Source: an uncultured Porphyromonas sp.
GTDB lineage: Bacteria > Bacteroidota > Bacteroidia > Bacteroidales > Porphyromonadaceae
DNA: 22,418 nucleotides
Assembly: GCA_934364985.1 (NCBI GenBank)
Contig: CAKRMU010000012.1
Location: 1 to 22,418 of the forward strand
Direction of reading: 5' to 3'
Each line of letters begins with the position of its first letter. Within the stretch, counting starts at the first letter, position 1. Under the pieces are notes generated by a model, which was not told where the DNA came from, did not search any database, and was given only the letters and a program-made list of their open reading frames with translations. Shown here one piece after another: positions 14,775 to 22,418 of the stretch. Position numbers and translations under genes: made by a program.

Positions 14775-15464
14775 ATGAAAAAGATACTTTTTACTATGCT
14801 ATTGCCCCTGCTTACGGTGGCAAGCAGCTTTGCTCAATATTACGATAACGATCCGGTAGGTACGAAATACGAGTACGAGATAACGAATCCTCTTTTGGGC
14901 AAAATGTCTGCTATCTACAAGCTTATTGCCGTGGATGACAACACTTTGACCTATGAAGTGACGACCACGATGCCAGGTGCGGACGAACCCTCAGTGGCAG
15001 TTAATAAATTGACGATGTCGGATGGTAAGCTCATTATTGATATGGAGAGTGTCATTAATGAGACCAAAAATAACTTAGGTACAAGTCTGGGCACAACTAA
15101 TATGGAAGTGGAGATAGAGGGCGAGACCGGTTACACGCCACTTCAGGGCAAAAAGGGCGATAAACTACCATTGCACACCTATACAGCTACGGTTAATACT
15201 CAAGGTATGACCATCGTAAATAAGATAGAGGTGCAATCAAATGAGATAGTTGAGGAGGAGAAGGTCACTCTCCCGGCTGGCGAGTTTGAGACTTTCGTGC
15301 AGGCTCTTGATACGAAAAGTACCATCGAAGTAATGGGCCAAAAGCAGTCTTTTAGCCAGACGCAAAAGACATGGATTGTGCCTAATAAGGGTGTTGTAAA
15401 GTTGGTTCAGAGCTCAATGGGTCAGGAATTCACCACCACTTTAGTCAAGATTACCCGACCCTGA
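14775..15464 (+). CDS. secreted protein, possibly TapB/DUF3108-like
   Basis: Starting at MKKILFTMLLPLLTVASSFA, the protein has 229 residues. The earlier in-frame codon at 14739 is unlikely, because it would put 12 residues in front of a typical signal peptide. Cleavage is predicted after SFA. The mature protein begins QYYDNDPVGTKYEYEITNPL and is mainly beta: alternating strands with VTLPAGEFETFVQALDT and a closing KTWIVPNKGVVKLVQSSMG. That layout resembles TapB or DUF3108-like proteins, which bear a W-x-x-PxxGxVK ending; this is my reading and not a search result. It is 4 bases upstream of the ABC-F gene and probably cotranscribed. Confidence 0.7.
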   Translation: MKKILFTMLLPLLTVASSFAQYYDNDPVGTKYEYEITNPLLGKMSAIYKLIAVDDNTLTYEVTTTMPGADEPSVAVNKLTMSDGKLIIDMESVINETKNNLGTSLGTTNMEVEIEGETGYTPLQGKKGDKLPLHTYTATVNTQGMTIVNKIEVQSNEIVEEEKVTLPAGEFETFVQALDTKSTIEVMGQKQSFSQTQKTWIVPNKGVVKLVQSSMGQEFTTTLVKITRP

Positions 15465-15468
15465 TTAG

Positions 15469-17361
15469 ATGCTATCCCTTAATAATGTAGGCGTATATTT
15501 CGGTGCCACAAAGTTATTCGCAGGTGTTTCGTTGCAGGTAAATCCGAAAGAGCGGATCGCCCTCGCAGGTCGTAACGGAGCCGGAAAGACCACCCTACTA
15601 AATATCATTGCAGGTAAGAGAGAGCCCTCTGTGGGCTCTCTCTCCTATCCTAATGACATCACCATAGGTTACCTTCCACAGCACCTTCTTACTCGTGATG
15701 GGCATACCGTGCGAGAGGAGGCTCGCCTTGCCTTTTCTAAGGAATTAGAGATTCAGAAGTCGGTAGATAGATTGACCCAAACCCTATCAGAGCGGACGGA
15801 TTATGAGAGCGAAAGCTATATGGAATTAGTGCAACGCCTCTCCAATCTTACCGAGTTACTTGCTCTCTATGCTCCGCAAGAGCAGGATGCTCATATCGAA
15901 CAAACGCTAAAAGGGCTTGGCTTTGAGCAGAAAGATTTTGACCGACAAACGAGCGAGTTTAGTGGCGGTTGGAGGATGCGAATAGAGCTGGCTAAGATAC
16001 TCTTAAGCCGTCCTGATCTTTTGCTTCTTGACGAACCTACTAACCATTTAGATATGGAGTCGATCATCTGGTTAGAGGAGTTTCTCCGCACGAGTAGTGC
16101 CGCTGTGCTTATGGTGAGCCACGACCGCCGTTTCCTTGATAATACTACGACCCGCACCGTAGAGTTATCTTTGGGGAAGGCGTTTGACTATAAAACCAAT
16201 TATTCTCACTATGAGGAGCTTCGTTTAGAGCGGTATGAGCAGCAATTGAGAGCGTACGAAAACCAGCAGAAAATGATCAAAGAGACCGAAGACTTTATTG
16301 AAAGATTTCGGTACAAAGCTACGAAAGCCGTACAGGTGCAGTCCCGCATCAAGCAGCTCGAGAAGCTTGAACGTATTGAGGTCGAAGAGCTGGATTCTCG
16401 GCGGATTCATTTCCGTTTTCCCATGGCTGTGGAGAGCGGTGCATACCCACTAATAGCTAAAGACCTATCTGTCTCTTATGGCCCTCATAACGTCCTCAAT
16501 GGCATAGACCTCGTTATTGAGCGGGGGGATAAGATCGCATTAGTTGGCAAAAACGGTTCGGGAAAGACCACATTTGTGCGTAGCGTTATGGGAGAGCTAC
16601 CTTATGAGGGTGAGCTTAAGCTGGGGCATCAGGTCCAATCTGCCTATTTCGCACAGAATGAAGCGTCTCTTTTAGATCCCAATCTCACTATTTTCGACAC
16701 CATAGATAGGGTCGCAGTAGGGGATATAAGGCTACAGATTAATAACATCCTTGGGGCGTTTATGTTTGGGGGTGAGCTGTCAGAGAAAAAGGTATCCGTC
16801 CTGAGCGGAGGCGAAAGAAGCCGTTTGGCGATTATCAGATTGCTCCTCAGTCCTTCAAATTTTCTTATCCTTGATGAGCCTACCAACCACTTGGATTTAG
16901 CCAGTAAAGCCGTGCTCAAAGAGGCGATACAGCACTACGATGGTACGGTGCTTATCGTGAGTCATGATAGGGATTTTCTTGATGGTTTAGTTGATAAAGT
17001 CTTTGAGTTTAAGGATAAAAAAGTGGTTAATCATTTAGGAGGGATGCAGGACTATGTGCGGAAGTTGCAGGCGGTAGCTGTGGGAAATGAGACCTCGGAT
17101 GAGTCAATAAAAGCGAATGATATCCCCGAAAAGAGCGAAGCTAAAGCCACTTACGAAGAGCAGAAAGCCCGCCAAAGGGAGGAGCGAAGACGTCAGCAAC
17201 AGTTAGAGAAAGTAGAGCACCGTATCGAAGACATTGAGGCAAGGCTCGCTGAGATAGAGACCCAATTGTCTACTAAGTCGACACCTCAGTTACTCAAAGA
17301 TTACGATGACACCACCAAGCTTTTGGAGCAAGCCATGAAGGAATGGGAGCAATTGATGTGA
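15469..17361 (+). CDS. ABC-F family ATPase
   Basis: This 630-residue soluble protein has two ATP-binding cassettes and no membrane segment; ABC-F proteins act on the ribosome. First cassette: Walker A GRNGAGKTT (34-42), signature SGGWR (165-169), Walker B LLLLDEP (184-190). Second: GKNGSGKTT (360-368), SGGER (446-450), LILDEP (466-471). Glu189 and Glu470 are the catalytic glutamates. The linker of about 245-310 is a basic helical arm (YKATKAVQVQSRIKQLEKLE), the tRNA-contacting P-site motif. A coiled-coil C terminus (about 560-630) resembles Uup or YdiF. It could be a housekeeping translation factor or a resistance protein; length and ends favour housekeeping. It follows the secreted protein by 4 bases, an odd pairing of secreted and ribosomal genes. 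Confidence 0.9.
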   Translation: MLSLNNVGVYFGATKLFAGVSLQVNPKERIALAGRNGAGKTTLLNIIAGKREPSVGSLSYPNDITIGYLPQHLLTRDGHTVREEARLAFSKELEIQKSVDRLTQTLSERTDYESESYMELVQRLSNLTELLALYAPQEQDAHIEQTLKGLGFEQKDFDRQTSEFSGGWRMRIELAKILLSRPDLLLLDEPTNHLDMESIIWLEEFLRTSSAAVLMVSHDRRFLDNTTTRTVELSLGKAFDYKTNYSHYEELRLERYEQQLRAYENQQKMIKETEDFIERFRYKATKAVQVQSRIKQLEKLERIEVEELDSRRIHFRFPMAVESGAYPLIAKDLSVSYGPHNVLNGIDLVIERGDKIALVGKNGSGKTTFVRSVMGELPYEGELKLGHQVQSAYFAQNEASLLDPNLTIFDTIDRVAVGDIRLQINNILGAFMFGGELSEKKVSVLSGGERSRLAIIRLLLSPSNFLILDEPTNHLDLASKAVLKEAIQHYDGTVLIVSHDRDFLDGLVDKVFEFKDKKVVNHLGGMQDYVRKLQAVAVGNETSDESIKANDIPEKSEAKATYEEQKARQREERRRQQQLEKVEHRIEDIEARLAEIETQLSTKSTPQLLKDYDDTTKLLEQAMKEWEQLM

Positions 17362-17398
17362 TCCTTATCTCGTAATTCCTTTTTAGCAGTTCAGGAGA

Positions 17399-17420
17399 TT
17401 AGGAATGCCTTGATTCCTAA
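17399..17420 (+). terminator. possible terminator after the ABC-F gene
   Basis: TTAGGAAT (17399-17406) pairs with ATTCCTAA (17413-17420) around a 6-base loop, then CCCCTTTATA. The T tract is short, so it is weak. It lies 38 bases after the ABC-F stop. Confidence 0.45.
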
Positions 17421-17429
17421 CCCCTTTAT

Positions 17430-17521
17430 AGGATACTTGGTATTAGCCGGGACAAATACTCGGAATTCGCTCCGCTATATACCCGGAATTCGTCGCGACG
17501 AATATCAGATATCCGAAAGAA
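17430..17521 (+). repeat. 23-bp tandem array E, four units
   Basis: Units start at 17430, 17453, 17476 and 17499, giving exactly 92 bp, as in arrays A and B. Cores: TTGGTATTAGCC, TCGGAATTCGC, CCGGAATTCGTC and CAGATATCCG. It is flanked by the terminator of the ABC-F operon and the metG upstream region. The rest of 17362-17748 holds no gene. Confidence 0.8.
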
Positions 17522-17707
17522 GTAAGATTGGGATAGATAGGATAGGATGGTGGCTTTGCTCTGAGTAGTTTATGAATTATAATGAAGAGAAGAGGTGTAT
17601 TCAGAGGGATGTAGAGGTACAATCGTTGAGCGTTACCTCACGATGTTCGCCCCGCCATATTTGGTATTGCATCCATTGCTGATAAAATATGTCTTCTCAT
17701 TTTTTGG

Positions 17708-17715
17708 TAGTTTTG
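17708..17715 (+). promoter_or_regulatory. Bacteroidota -7 box of metG
   Basis: TAGTTTTG matches TAnnTTTG and lies 33 bases before the metG start codon. A -33 TTTG is not seen at the proper spacing. Confidence 0.45.
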
Positions 17716-17748
17716 CAGTCAGAATAGGTTACTTAGATAGATAAAGAT

Positions 17749-19803
17749 ATGGAATCATTTGATTTTAAGAGGACACTCGTCACCACAGCATTGCCTTATG
17801 CCAATGGCCCTGTGCATATTGGTCACCTTGCCGGGGTCTATGTCCCTGCCGATATATATGTCCGTTACCTCCGCTTAAAAAAGCGTGAAGTGCTATTTAT
17901 AGGAGGCTCTGACGAGCACGGAGTCCCCATTACTATCAAGGCGATGAAAGAGGGTGTCACGCCACAGGATATCGTAGATCGTTACCACAAACTTATCAAA
18001 GAGTCGTTTGAGGAGTTTGGGATATCATTTGATGTCTACTCACGGACCACGAGCAAGATACACTCCGAAACAGCGTCCGAATTCTTTTCGAACCTATATA
18101 ACAAAGGTGCGTTTATAGAGAAAGAGAGCGAGCAGTACTACGACGAGGAAGCAGGTCAATTTTTAGCCGATAGATACATCACTGGGACTTGCCCTATCTG
18201 CGGTAATGACAATGCATATGGCGACCAATGCGAGAAGTGTGGGTCGTCGCTCAATGCCACAGACCTTATCAATCCTAAGTCCGCGATAAGCGGTTCGAAG
18301 CTCGTGATGAAACGCACGAAGCACTGGTATCTGCCCTTGGGGAATTACGAAGAGTGGTTGCAAAAGTGGATCTTAGAGGGGCATAAGGAGTGGCGACCTA
18401 ATGTCTATGGTCAGTGCAAAAGCTGGTTGGATATGGGGCTACAGCCCAGAGCCGTTACACGCGATCTTGACTGGGGTATACCCGTACCAATTAAGGGAGC
18501 CGAGGGTAAAGTGCTATACGTTTGGTTTGATGCTCCTATCGGTTATATTTCCAATACCAAAGAGGTTTGCCCTGACACTTGGGAGAAGTGGTGGAAAGAC
18601 TCCGATACACGCCTCATACACTTCATAGGTAAGGATAATATCGTATTCCACTGTATTGTCTTCCCATCTATGCTCAAAGCCGAGGGATCCTATATATTGC
18701 CTGATAACGTCCCCAGTAATGAGTTCCTTAACCTTGAGGGAGATAAGATCTCTACAAGCCGCAATTGGGCAGTCTGGCTACACGAGTACCTCCGCGACTT
18801 CCCTGGCAAGCAGGATGTGCTGAGATATGTCCTCACGGCAAATGCACCCGAAACAAAGGATAACGACTTTACTTGGGGCGACTTCCAAGCTCGTAATAAT
18901 AACGAGCTTGTAGCGGTATTAGGCAACTTCATTAATAGGGCATTGGTACTTACGCATAAGTATTTCGAGGGGCAAGTGCCAGAGGTCTCCGATCTAACGG
19001 AGGACGATAAAAACGTAATCCGTGAGATAACGGAGATACGGCAAGGTGTCGAAGACCTATTAGATGATTTCCATATCCGTGACGCCCAGCGCCGAGCAAT
19101 GGACTTGGCACGTCTTGGGAATAAGTATTTGGCAGATACCGAGCCTTGGAAGCTTATTAAGACTGATAAGGAGCGGGTGGGTACGATACTCAACCTCGCA
19201 CTCCAGATAAGTGCCAACCTCGCCATCCTGATAGAGCCGTTCCTGCCATTCTCTATGAAGAAGCTCAAAAGTCTGCTTAATATGGAGGGGGAATACACGT
19301 GGGAGCAAATCGGATCAGGCACATTGCTCTCTGTCGGTCACGAATTAAAGGACCCCGAATTGCTATTCGAGAAAATCGAGGATGACGTCATTGAGACACA
19401 GCTTCAGAGACTTAAAGACATCAAGGAGGCTAATGCCGCCGTTGCTTTGGCTACTGCCAAGCCCGAGCCTATCGCCCCTGAGATCACCTTTGACACATTT
19501 GAGAAGTTAGATATACGTGTAGCTACAGTAAAGGCATGTGTCAAAGTGCCCAAGACAGATAAACTACTCCGCTTTACCCTTGATGATGGTTTGGGAGAGC
19601 GGACGATTATCTCAGGTCTCGCTAAGCACTATGATCCTGCGACCTTAGTGGGCAGGCAGGTAATATTTATTGCCAATCTCGCACCACGTAAGATGCGGGG
19701 TATTGAGAGTCAGGGGATGATACTCTCTGTCGAAGAACCCGATGGTAGCATCTCCGTTATTCAGCCCGGCAAGGAGGTAAAGCCTGGGAGTAAAGTCGTG
19801 TAG
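17749..19803 (+). CDS. metG: methionyl-tRNA synthetase
   Basis: This 684-residue class I synthetase charges tRNA-Met. The catalytic core has the HIGH motif as HIGH at 23-26 ([16 protein letters not shown]) and the KMSKS motif as KISTS at 333-337. The zinc-knuckle region carries four cysteines (148, 151, 161 and 164: CPIC and CEKC). The anticodon-binding helical domain follows, with WKLIKTD and FLPFSMKKL. Residues from about 578 to the end form the tRNA-binding, dimerising EMAP/Trbp111-like domain ([20 protein letters not shown]). Length and order are those of the long bacterial MetG. It is the first gene of an operon with mnmA, 2 bases downstream. Confidence 0.97.
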   Translation: MESFDFKRTLVTTALPYANGPVHIGHLAGVYVPADIYVRYLRLKKREVLFIGGSDEHGVPITIKAMKEGVTPQDIVDRYHKLIKESFEEFGISFDVYSRTTSKIHSETASEFFSNLYNKGAFIEKESEQYYDEEAGQFLADRYITGTCPICGNDNAYGDQCEKCGSSLNATDLINPKSAISGSKLVMKRTKHWYLPLGNYEEWLQKWILEGHKEWRPNVYGQCKSWLDMGLQPRAVTRDLDWGIPVPIKGAEGKVLYVWFDAPIGYISNTKEVCPDTWEKWWKDSDTRLIHFIGKDNIVFHCIVFPSMLKAEGSYILPDNVPSNEFLNLEGDKISTSRNWAVWLHEYLRDFPGKQDVLRYVLTANAPETKDNDFTWGDFQARNNNELVAVLGNFINRALVLTHKYFEGQVPEVSDLTEDDKNVIREITEIRQGVEDLLDDFHIRDAQRRAMDLARLGNKYLADTEPWKLIKTDKERVGTILNLALQISANLAILIEPFLPFSMKKLKSLLNMEGEYTWEQIGSGTLLSVGHELKDPELLFEKIEDDVIETQLQRLKDIKEANAAVALATAKPEPIAPEITFDTFEKLDIRVATVKACVKVPKTDKLLRFTLDDGLGERTIISGLAKHYDPATLVGRQVIFIANLAPRKMRGIESQGMILSVEEPDGSISVIQPGKEVKPGSKVV

Positions 19804-19805
19804 AG

Positions 19806-20879
19806 ATGCGGAGTGCTATTCTGCTTTCTGGCGGTGTTGATAGCTCCGTAGCCCTGCATCTCATGATGGAAGAGGGCGAGGAGCCGGACCTCTTTTATAT
19901 CCATATAGGAGCGGAGGAGGAGGGGTATCAAGACTGTCCGAGCGAGGAAGACATGGAGATGGTGCGGTGGCTCGCTCGCCACTACAATCGTCCTTTAGAG
20001 GTCATAAATCTTCATAAAGAATATTGGGAGTATGTGGTGCAATACATCATTGATACGGTCAAAGCTGGCGACACTCCACACCCCGATATGCTCTGCAATC
20101 GCATCATCAAGTTTGGGTACTTCAATGAGTATGCAGGTAAAGATTACGACATCATCGCTACCGGTCACTATGCCAGTAAGCAGATAATTGCGGATAAGCA
20201 TTACTTAGCGACGGCAGTGGATCCGGTCAAAGATCAGACCGATTTCCTCGCTCAGATCACCTATCCACAGCTCGTAAAAGCTTATTTTCCCCTCGGCCGT
20301 CTCCCTAAAAGCATGGTGAGAACGATCGCCTCTCGCGAGCACCTCGTCACCGCTCACCGCAAGGATAGTCAGGGAATATGTTTCCTCGGGAAGGTTGATT
20401 ATAACCATTTTTTAGAGAAATACATCGGTACGCGTGAGGGGTCTATCATAGAGCTAGAGACAGGTAAAGAAGTGGGTAAGCACCGCGGATATTGGTTCCA
20501 TACCATAGGTCAGCGCAAAGGGCTTGGACTGTCGGGAGGCCCATGGTTTGTGATTCGCAAAGACATCAAGCATAATATACTCTATGTGAGTAGGGGTTAC
20601 GACCCTGATACCCAGTATGGCAATGTGGTCGAAATGCCCGAAGTACATTTTATTACTGCCGACCCAATGCAGGACGATGAGCTACACGTCACTTTCAAGG
20701 TGAGACATACACCCGATTTTACATCTGCCGTCCTACGGCGAAACAATAGTGGAGTATACACCCTCCATTCAAGCGAATTAATCCAAGGCATAGCTCCAGG
20801 ACAATTCTGCACCCTTTACGATAAGGACGCTCAAATATGTTACGGATCCGGTGTTATTGCTCGTGGCACGAGAGAGTAA
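19806..20879 (+). CDS. mnmA: tRNA-specific 2-thiouridylase MnmA
   Basis: MnmA thiolates U34 of tRNA-Glu, tRNA-Gln and tRNA-Lys, using ATP and a sulfur carrier. At 357 residues it is a normal length. The PP-loop SGGVDSS is at 8-14. The catalytic cysteine pair is seen: Cys97 in PDMLCNR and Cys192 in GICFLG. TGHYA (119-123) and the KDQTDFLAQ motif match the tRNA- and ATP-binding core, and HTIGQRKGLGL starts the C-terminal domain. The GYQDCPSEEDM region is typical of Bacteroidota members. It starts 2 bases after metG, joining aminoacylation with tRNA modification. The next terminator is about 140 bases downstream (21020-21047). Confidence 0.95.
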   Translation: MRSAILLSGGVDSSVALHLMMEEGEEPDLFYIHIGAEEEGYQDCPSEEDMEMVRWLARHYNRPLEVINLHKEYWEYVVQYIIDTVKAGDTPHPDMLCNRIIKFGYFNEYAGKDYDIIATGHYASKQIIADKHYLATAVDPVKDQTDFLAQITYPQLVKAYFPLGRLPKSMVRTIASREHLVTAHRKDSQGICFLGKVDYNHFLEKYIGTREGSIIELETGKEVGKHRGYWFHTIGQRKGLGLSGGPWFVIRKDIKHNILYVSRGYDPDTQYGNVVEMPEVHFITADPMQDDELHVTFKVRHTPDFTSAVLRRNNSGVYTLHSSELIQGIAPGQFCTLYDKDAQICYGSGVIARGTRE

Positions 20880-20987
20880 TCCTCTTTGCTCCTTGTTACA
20901 ACATGTAAGCCACTCCTCCGAGGCGAGTAGGATTATTTACAGAAAAAACAAGTCTCCATAGTCGTGCTAATGTATCTGTGAGGACGC

Positions 20988-21240
20988 TTATAGATATTGA
21001 TTATTTGGTGATACAAAAGCCCGATATTTGCCTAAGCAGATATCGGGTATCTTTTTTACCTTATCACGAGCGTCAGTCTCTCGAAACCATGTGAGTAAAA
21101 AAGGATATGCCTCGGTCTCTTGGTCGGTTGTAGTGAATTCAAGTGGGGGGAGGGAAGCCACCAGCTCCTCCGTAAGCAGGCTCACTTGGGTCACTGAGAG
21201 CAGGAGACGGAGGATATATTGCGTGTCCTTTTGAAGTTAC
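20988..21240 (-). other. minus-strand reading frame, unidentified, possible gene remnant
   Basis: A frame read from about 21237 down to 20988 contains QYILRLLLSVTQVSLLTEEL, VASLPPLEFTTTDQETEAYP and LLTWFRETDARDKVKK. No ATG is present (GTG or upstream open frame only), and the tail passes through the hairpin at 21020-21047. The composition is protein-like but I recognise no family. It could be a decaying fragment. Confidence 0.25.
21020..21047 (+). terminator. terminator of metG-mnmA
   Basis: CCCGATATTTGC (21020-21031) pairs with GCAGATATCGGG (21036-21047) around the loop CTAA, with one T-G wobble. TATCTTTTTT follows on the plus strand. It is the first good terminator downstream of mnmA. Confidence 0.8.
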
Positions 21241-21437
21241 TTATGGGTAAAAGGTAGTGAATTTGCTTGTATTTCTTGATGAAATAGAGAGTTGCTTTTT
21301 CCTAAATAGAGACATAAAATAATATTTATATTGTACGTTGGAAATGTCTGTTAACGTGCTATTCGTAATGAAATGCAATGTGATAATACTTGTTCGAAAA
21401 GAATTTGCACTAAGAATGCAATGTGAAATCTCAGACA

Positions 21438-21453
21438 CATATAATATTATATG
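21438..21453. other. 16-bp perfect AT-rich palindrome upstream of the rrn promoters
   Basis: CATATAATATTATATG is a perfect palindrome about 43 bases before the -33 box of promoter P1. A G-rich stretch (GGGG, GGGGGGG, GGGGG) follows at about 21462-21489. It might be an upstream binding site or an UP-like element; its role is not shown. Confidence 0.35.
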
Positions 21454-21495
21454 GTGTGTTTAGGGGAGGGGGGGTGAAAAAAAAGGGGGTAGAAA

Positions 21496-21527
21496 TTTGG
21501 TTAGTTGGGATATTGTTTATACCTTTG
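21496..21527 (+). promoter_or_regulatory. rrn promoter P1
   Basis: TTTG (21496-21499), exactly 20 bases, then TACCTTTG (21520-21527). It fully matches the Bacteroidota sigma-ABfr-type consensus, and is the first of three promoters for the rRNA operon. Confidence 0.8.
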
Positions 21528-21559
21528 CCGTCGCAAACGGAAAGCGGTGCTATTAGAGG

Positions 21560-21575
21560 TAGCTCGGGGGAGCTA
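21560..21575 (+). other. small hairpin between rrn P1 and P2
   Basis: TAGCTC (21560-21565) pairs with GAGCTA (21570-21575) around GGGG. It would be in the transcript from P1, about 30 bases downstream of its start. No T run follows, so it is not a terminator. Confidence 0.35.
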
Positions 21576-21613
21576 TTGGTGGTCGCAGGAAGTTGAAAAA
21601 AGTTGGGTGTAAA

Positions 21614-21645
21614 TTTGGTGGTTTGAGAAATCCTTATTACCTTTG
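21614..21645 (+). promoter_or_regulatory. rrn promoter P2
   Basis: TTTG (21614-21617), 20 bases, then TACCTTTG (21638-21645). Its early transcribed region (CACTCGCAACCG) resembles that of P1 (CCGTCGCAAACG), so the two may be a duplication. It is 118 bases downstream of P1. Confidence 0.8.
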
Positions 21646-21755
21646 CACTCGCAACCGAAAAAGGGGGTTCAAGAGTGAGCCTGATCGGGGGTCATGTTAG
21701 CATGGTTCTGATTTGTTTTTCGGCGAAGAAGATTCTCAAGTTTTTGGTTTGAAAA

Positions 21756-21787
21756 TTTGGTCAATTGAGAAATCGTTTGTACCTTTG
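21756..21787 (+). promoter_or_regulatory. rrn promoter P3
   Basis: TTTG (21756-21759), 20 bases, then TACCTTTG (21780-21787). It is 142 bases downstream of P2 and nearest to 16S. All three share AAATTTGGT around the -33 box. Confidence 0.8.
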
Positions 21788-22029
21788 CAAAACCAACCCC
21801 GACGAAGGTTAGGGTATTTGGGATTAGAAAGAGTTCATAGACATATATTAAGACAAGGACATCACAGAATATTGTGATGATACAAACAAGTAGTACAAGG
21901 GACATTATATAATAGTCCACGTCAATACTTTTTTGCTTGTAATTATACAGACGACGAATCGAATAGTCAGAGCTAAGGAGTGAAGATGGCTTTTTATTGT
22001 TACGAAGGTATAATAAGATATTTTTTTTG
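21788..22029 (+). other. 16S rRNA leader
   Basis: About 240 bases between P3 and the mature 16S end hold no gene. A perfect hairpin with a 7-bp stem stands at 21860-21879 (CATCACA, loop GAATAT, TGTGATG). The leader is otherwise AT-rich. No clear boxA was found. Confidence 0.6.

Positions 22030-22418
<389 letters not shown>

Noticed and set aside
1030..17521. CRISPR array
   Set aside because: The 23-bp units are joined directly with no unique spacers of 30 bases or more, and no cas gene is visible.
18690..19322. Long minus-strand frame inside metG
   Set aside because: It is a shadow of metG and shows no domain of its own.

Overview
The window looks like a chromosomal segment of a Bacteroidota bacterium, most likely Porphyromonas or a close relative. 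The evidence is the 5' end of a 16S rRNA gene with a Porphyromonas-like V1-V2 region, Bacteroidota-type promoters (TTTG, 19-21 bases, TAnnTTTG), few Shine-Dalgarno sequences, and families typical of the phylum: a SusD-like fragment, a DUF5118-type metalloprotease fragment, an RprX/RprY pair and an rsmI operon with an envelope lipoprotein.

Layout. Bases 1-2050 are a decayed accessory region. They hold the 3' end of a gene, a small frameshifted lipoprotein, a small membrane protein, a toxin-antitoxin remnant, and a scar that joins the start of a metalloprotease lipoprotein to the end of a SusD-like protein. Bases 2070-5811 carry core envelope genes: dacB (minus), a divergent AI-2E/PerM-family membrane protein (plus) and a PlsC acyltransferase (minus). 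Bases 6335-10158 are a tight five-gene plus-strand operon: hypothetical protein, rsmI, coiled-coil lipoprotein, YjjG-like HAD phosphatase and L,D-transpeptidase-like protein. It ends at a strong hairpin, and a convergent pair lies beyond it (lipoprotein, then ROK sugar kinase). Bases 12377-14629 encode the two-component system rprX-rprY. Bases 14775-17361 pair a secreted protein with an ABC-F ATPase. Bases 17749-20879 are metG-mnmA, a translation and tRNA-modification operon. From about 21490 an rRNA operon starts, driven by three consecutive promoters; the window ends inside 16S.

The most unusual structure is a family of short tandem arrays with a 23-bp unit (consensus close to CGAATATAGGGTATTCGTC plus four variable bases). 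There are five loci, all intergenic, and four span four units (92 bp), one of them with a possible fifth. The unit contains an inverted repeat. The arrays resemble what I recall of the 23-bp minisatellites in the BrickBuilt MITEs of P. gingivalis, but I cannot test that here. No CRISPR array, tRNA gene, phage or intact insertion sequence is visible.

The genes fit a theme of cell envelope upkeep (DacB, PlsC, L,D-transpeptidase, lipoproteins) and translation (RsmI, MetG, MnmA, ABC-F, rRNA). I see no clear new defence or mobile system. The candidate novelties are the repeat family, the gene-fusion scar, the divergent palindromic promoter and the regularity of the rrn promoters.
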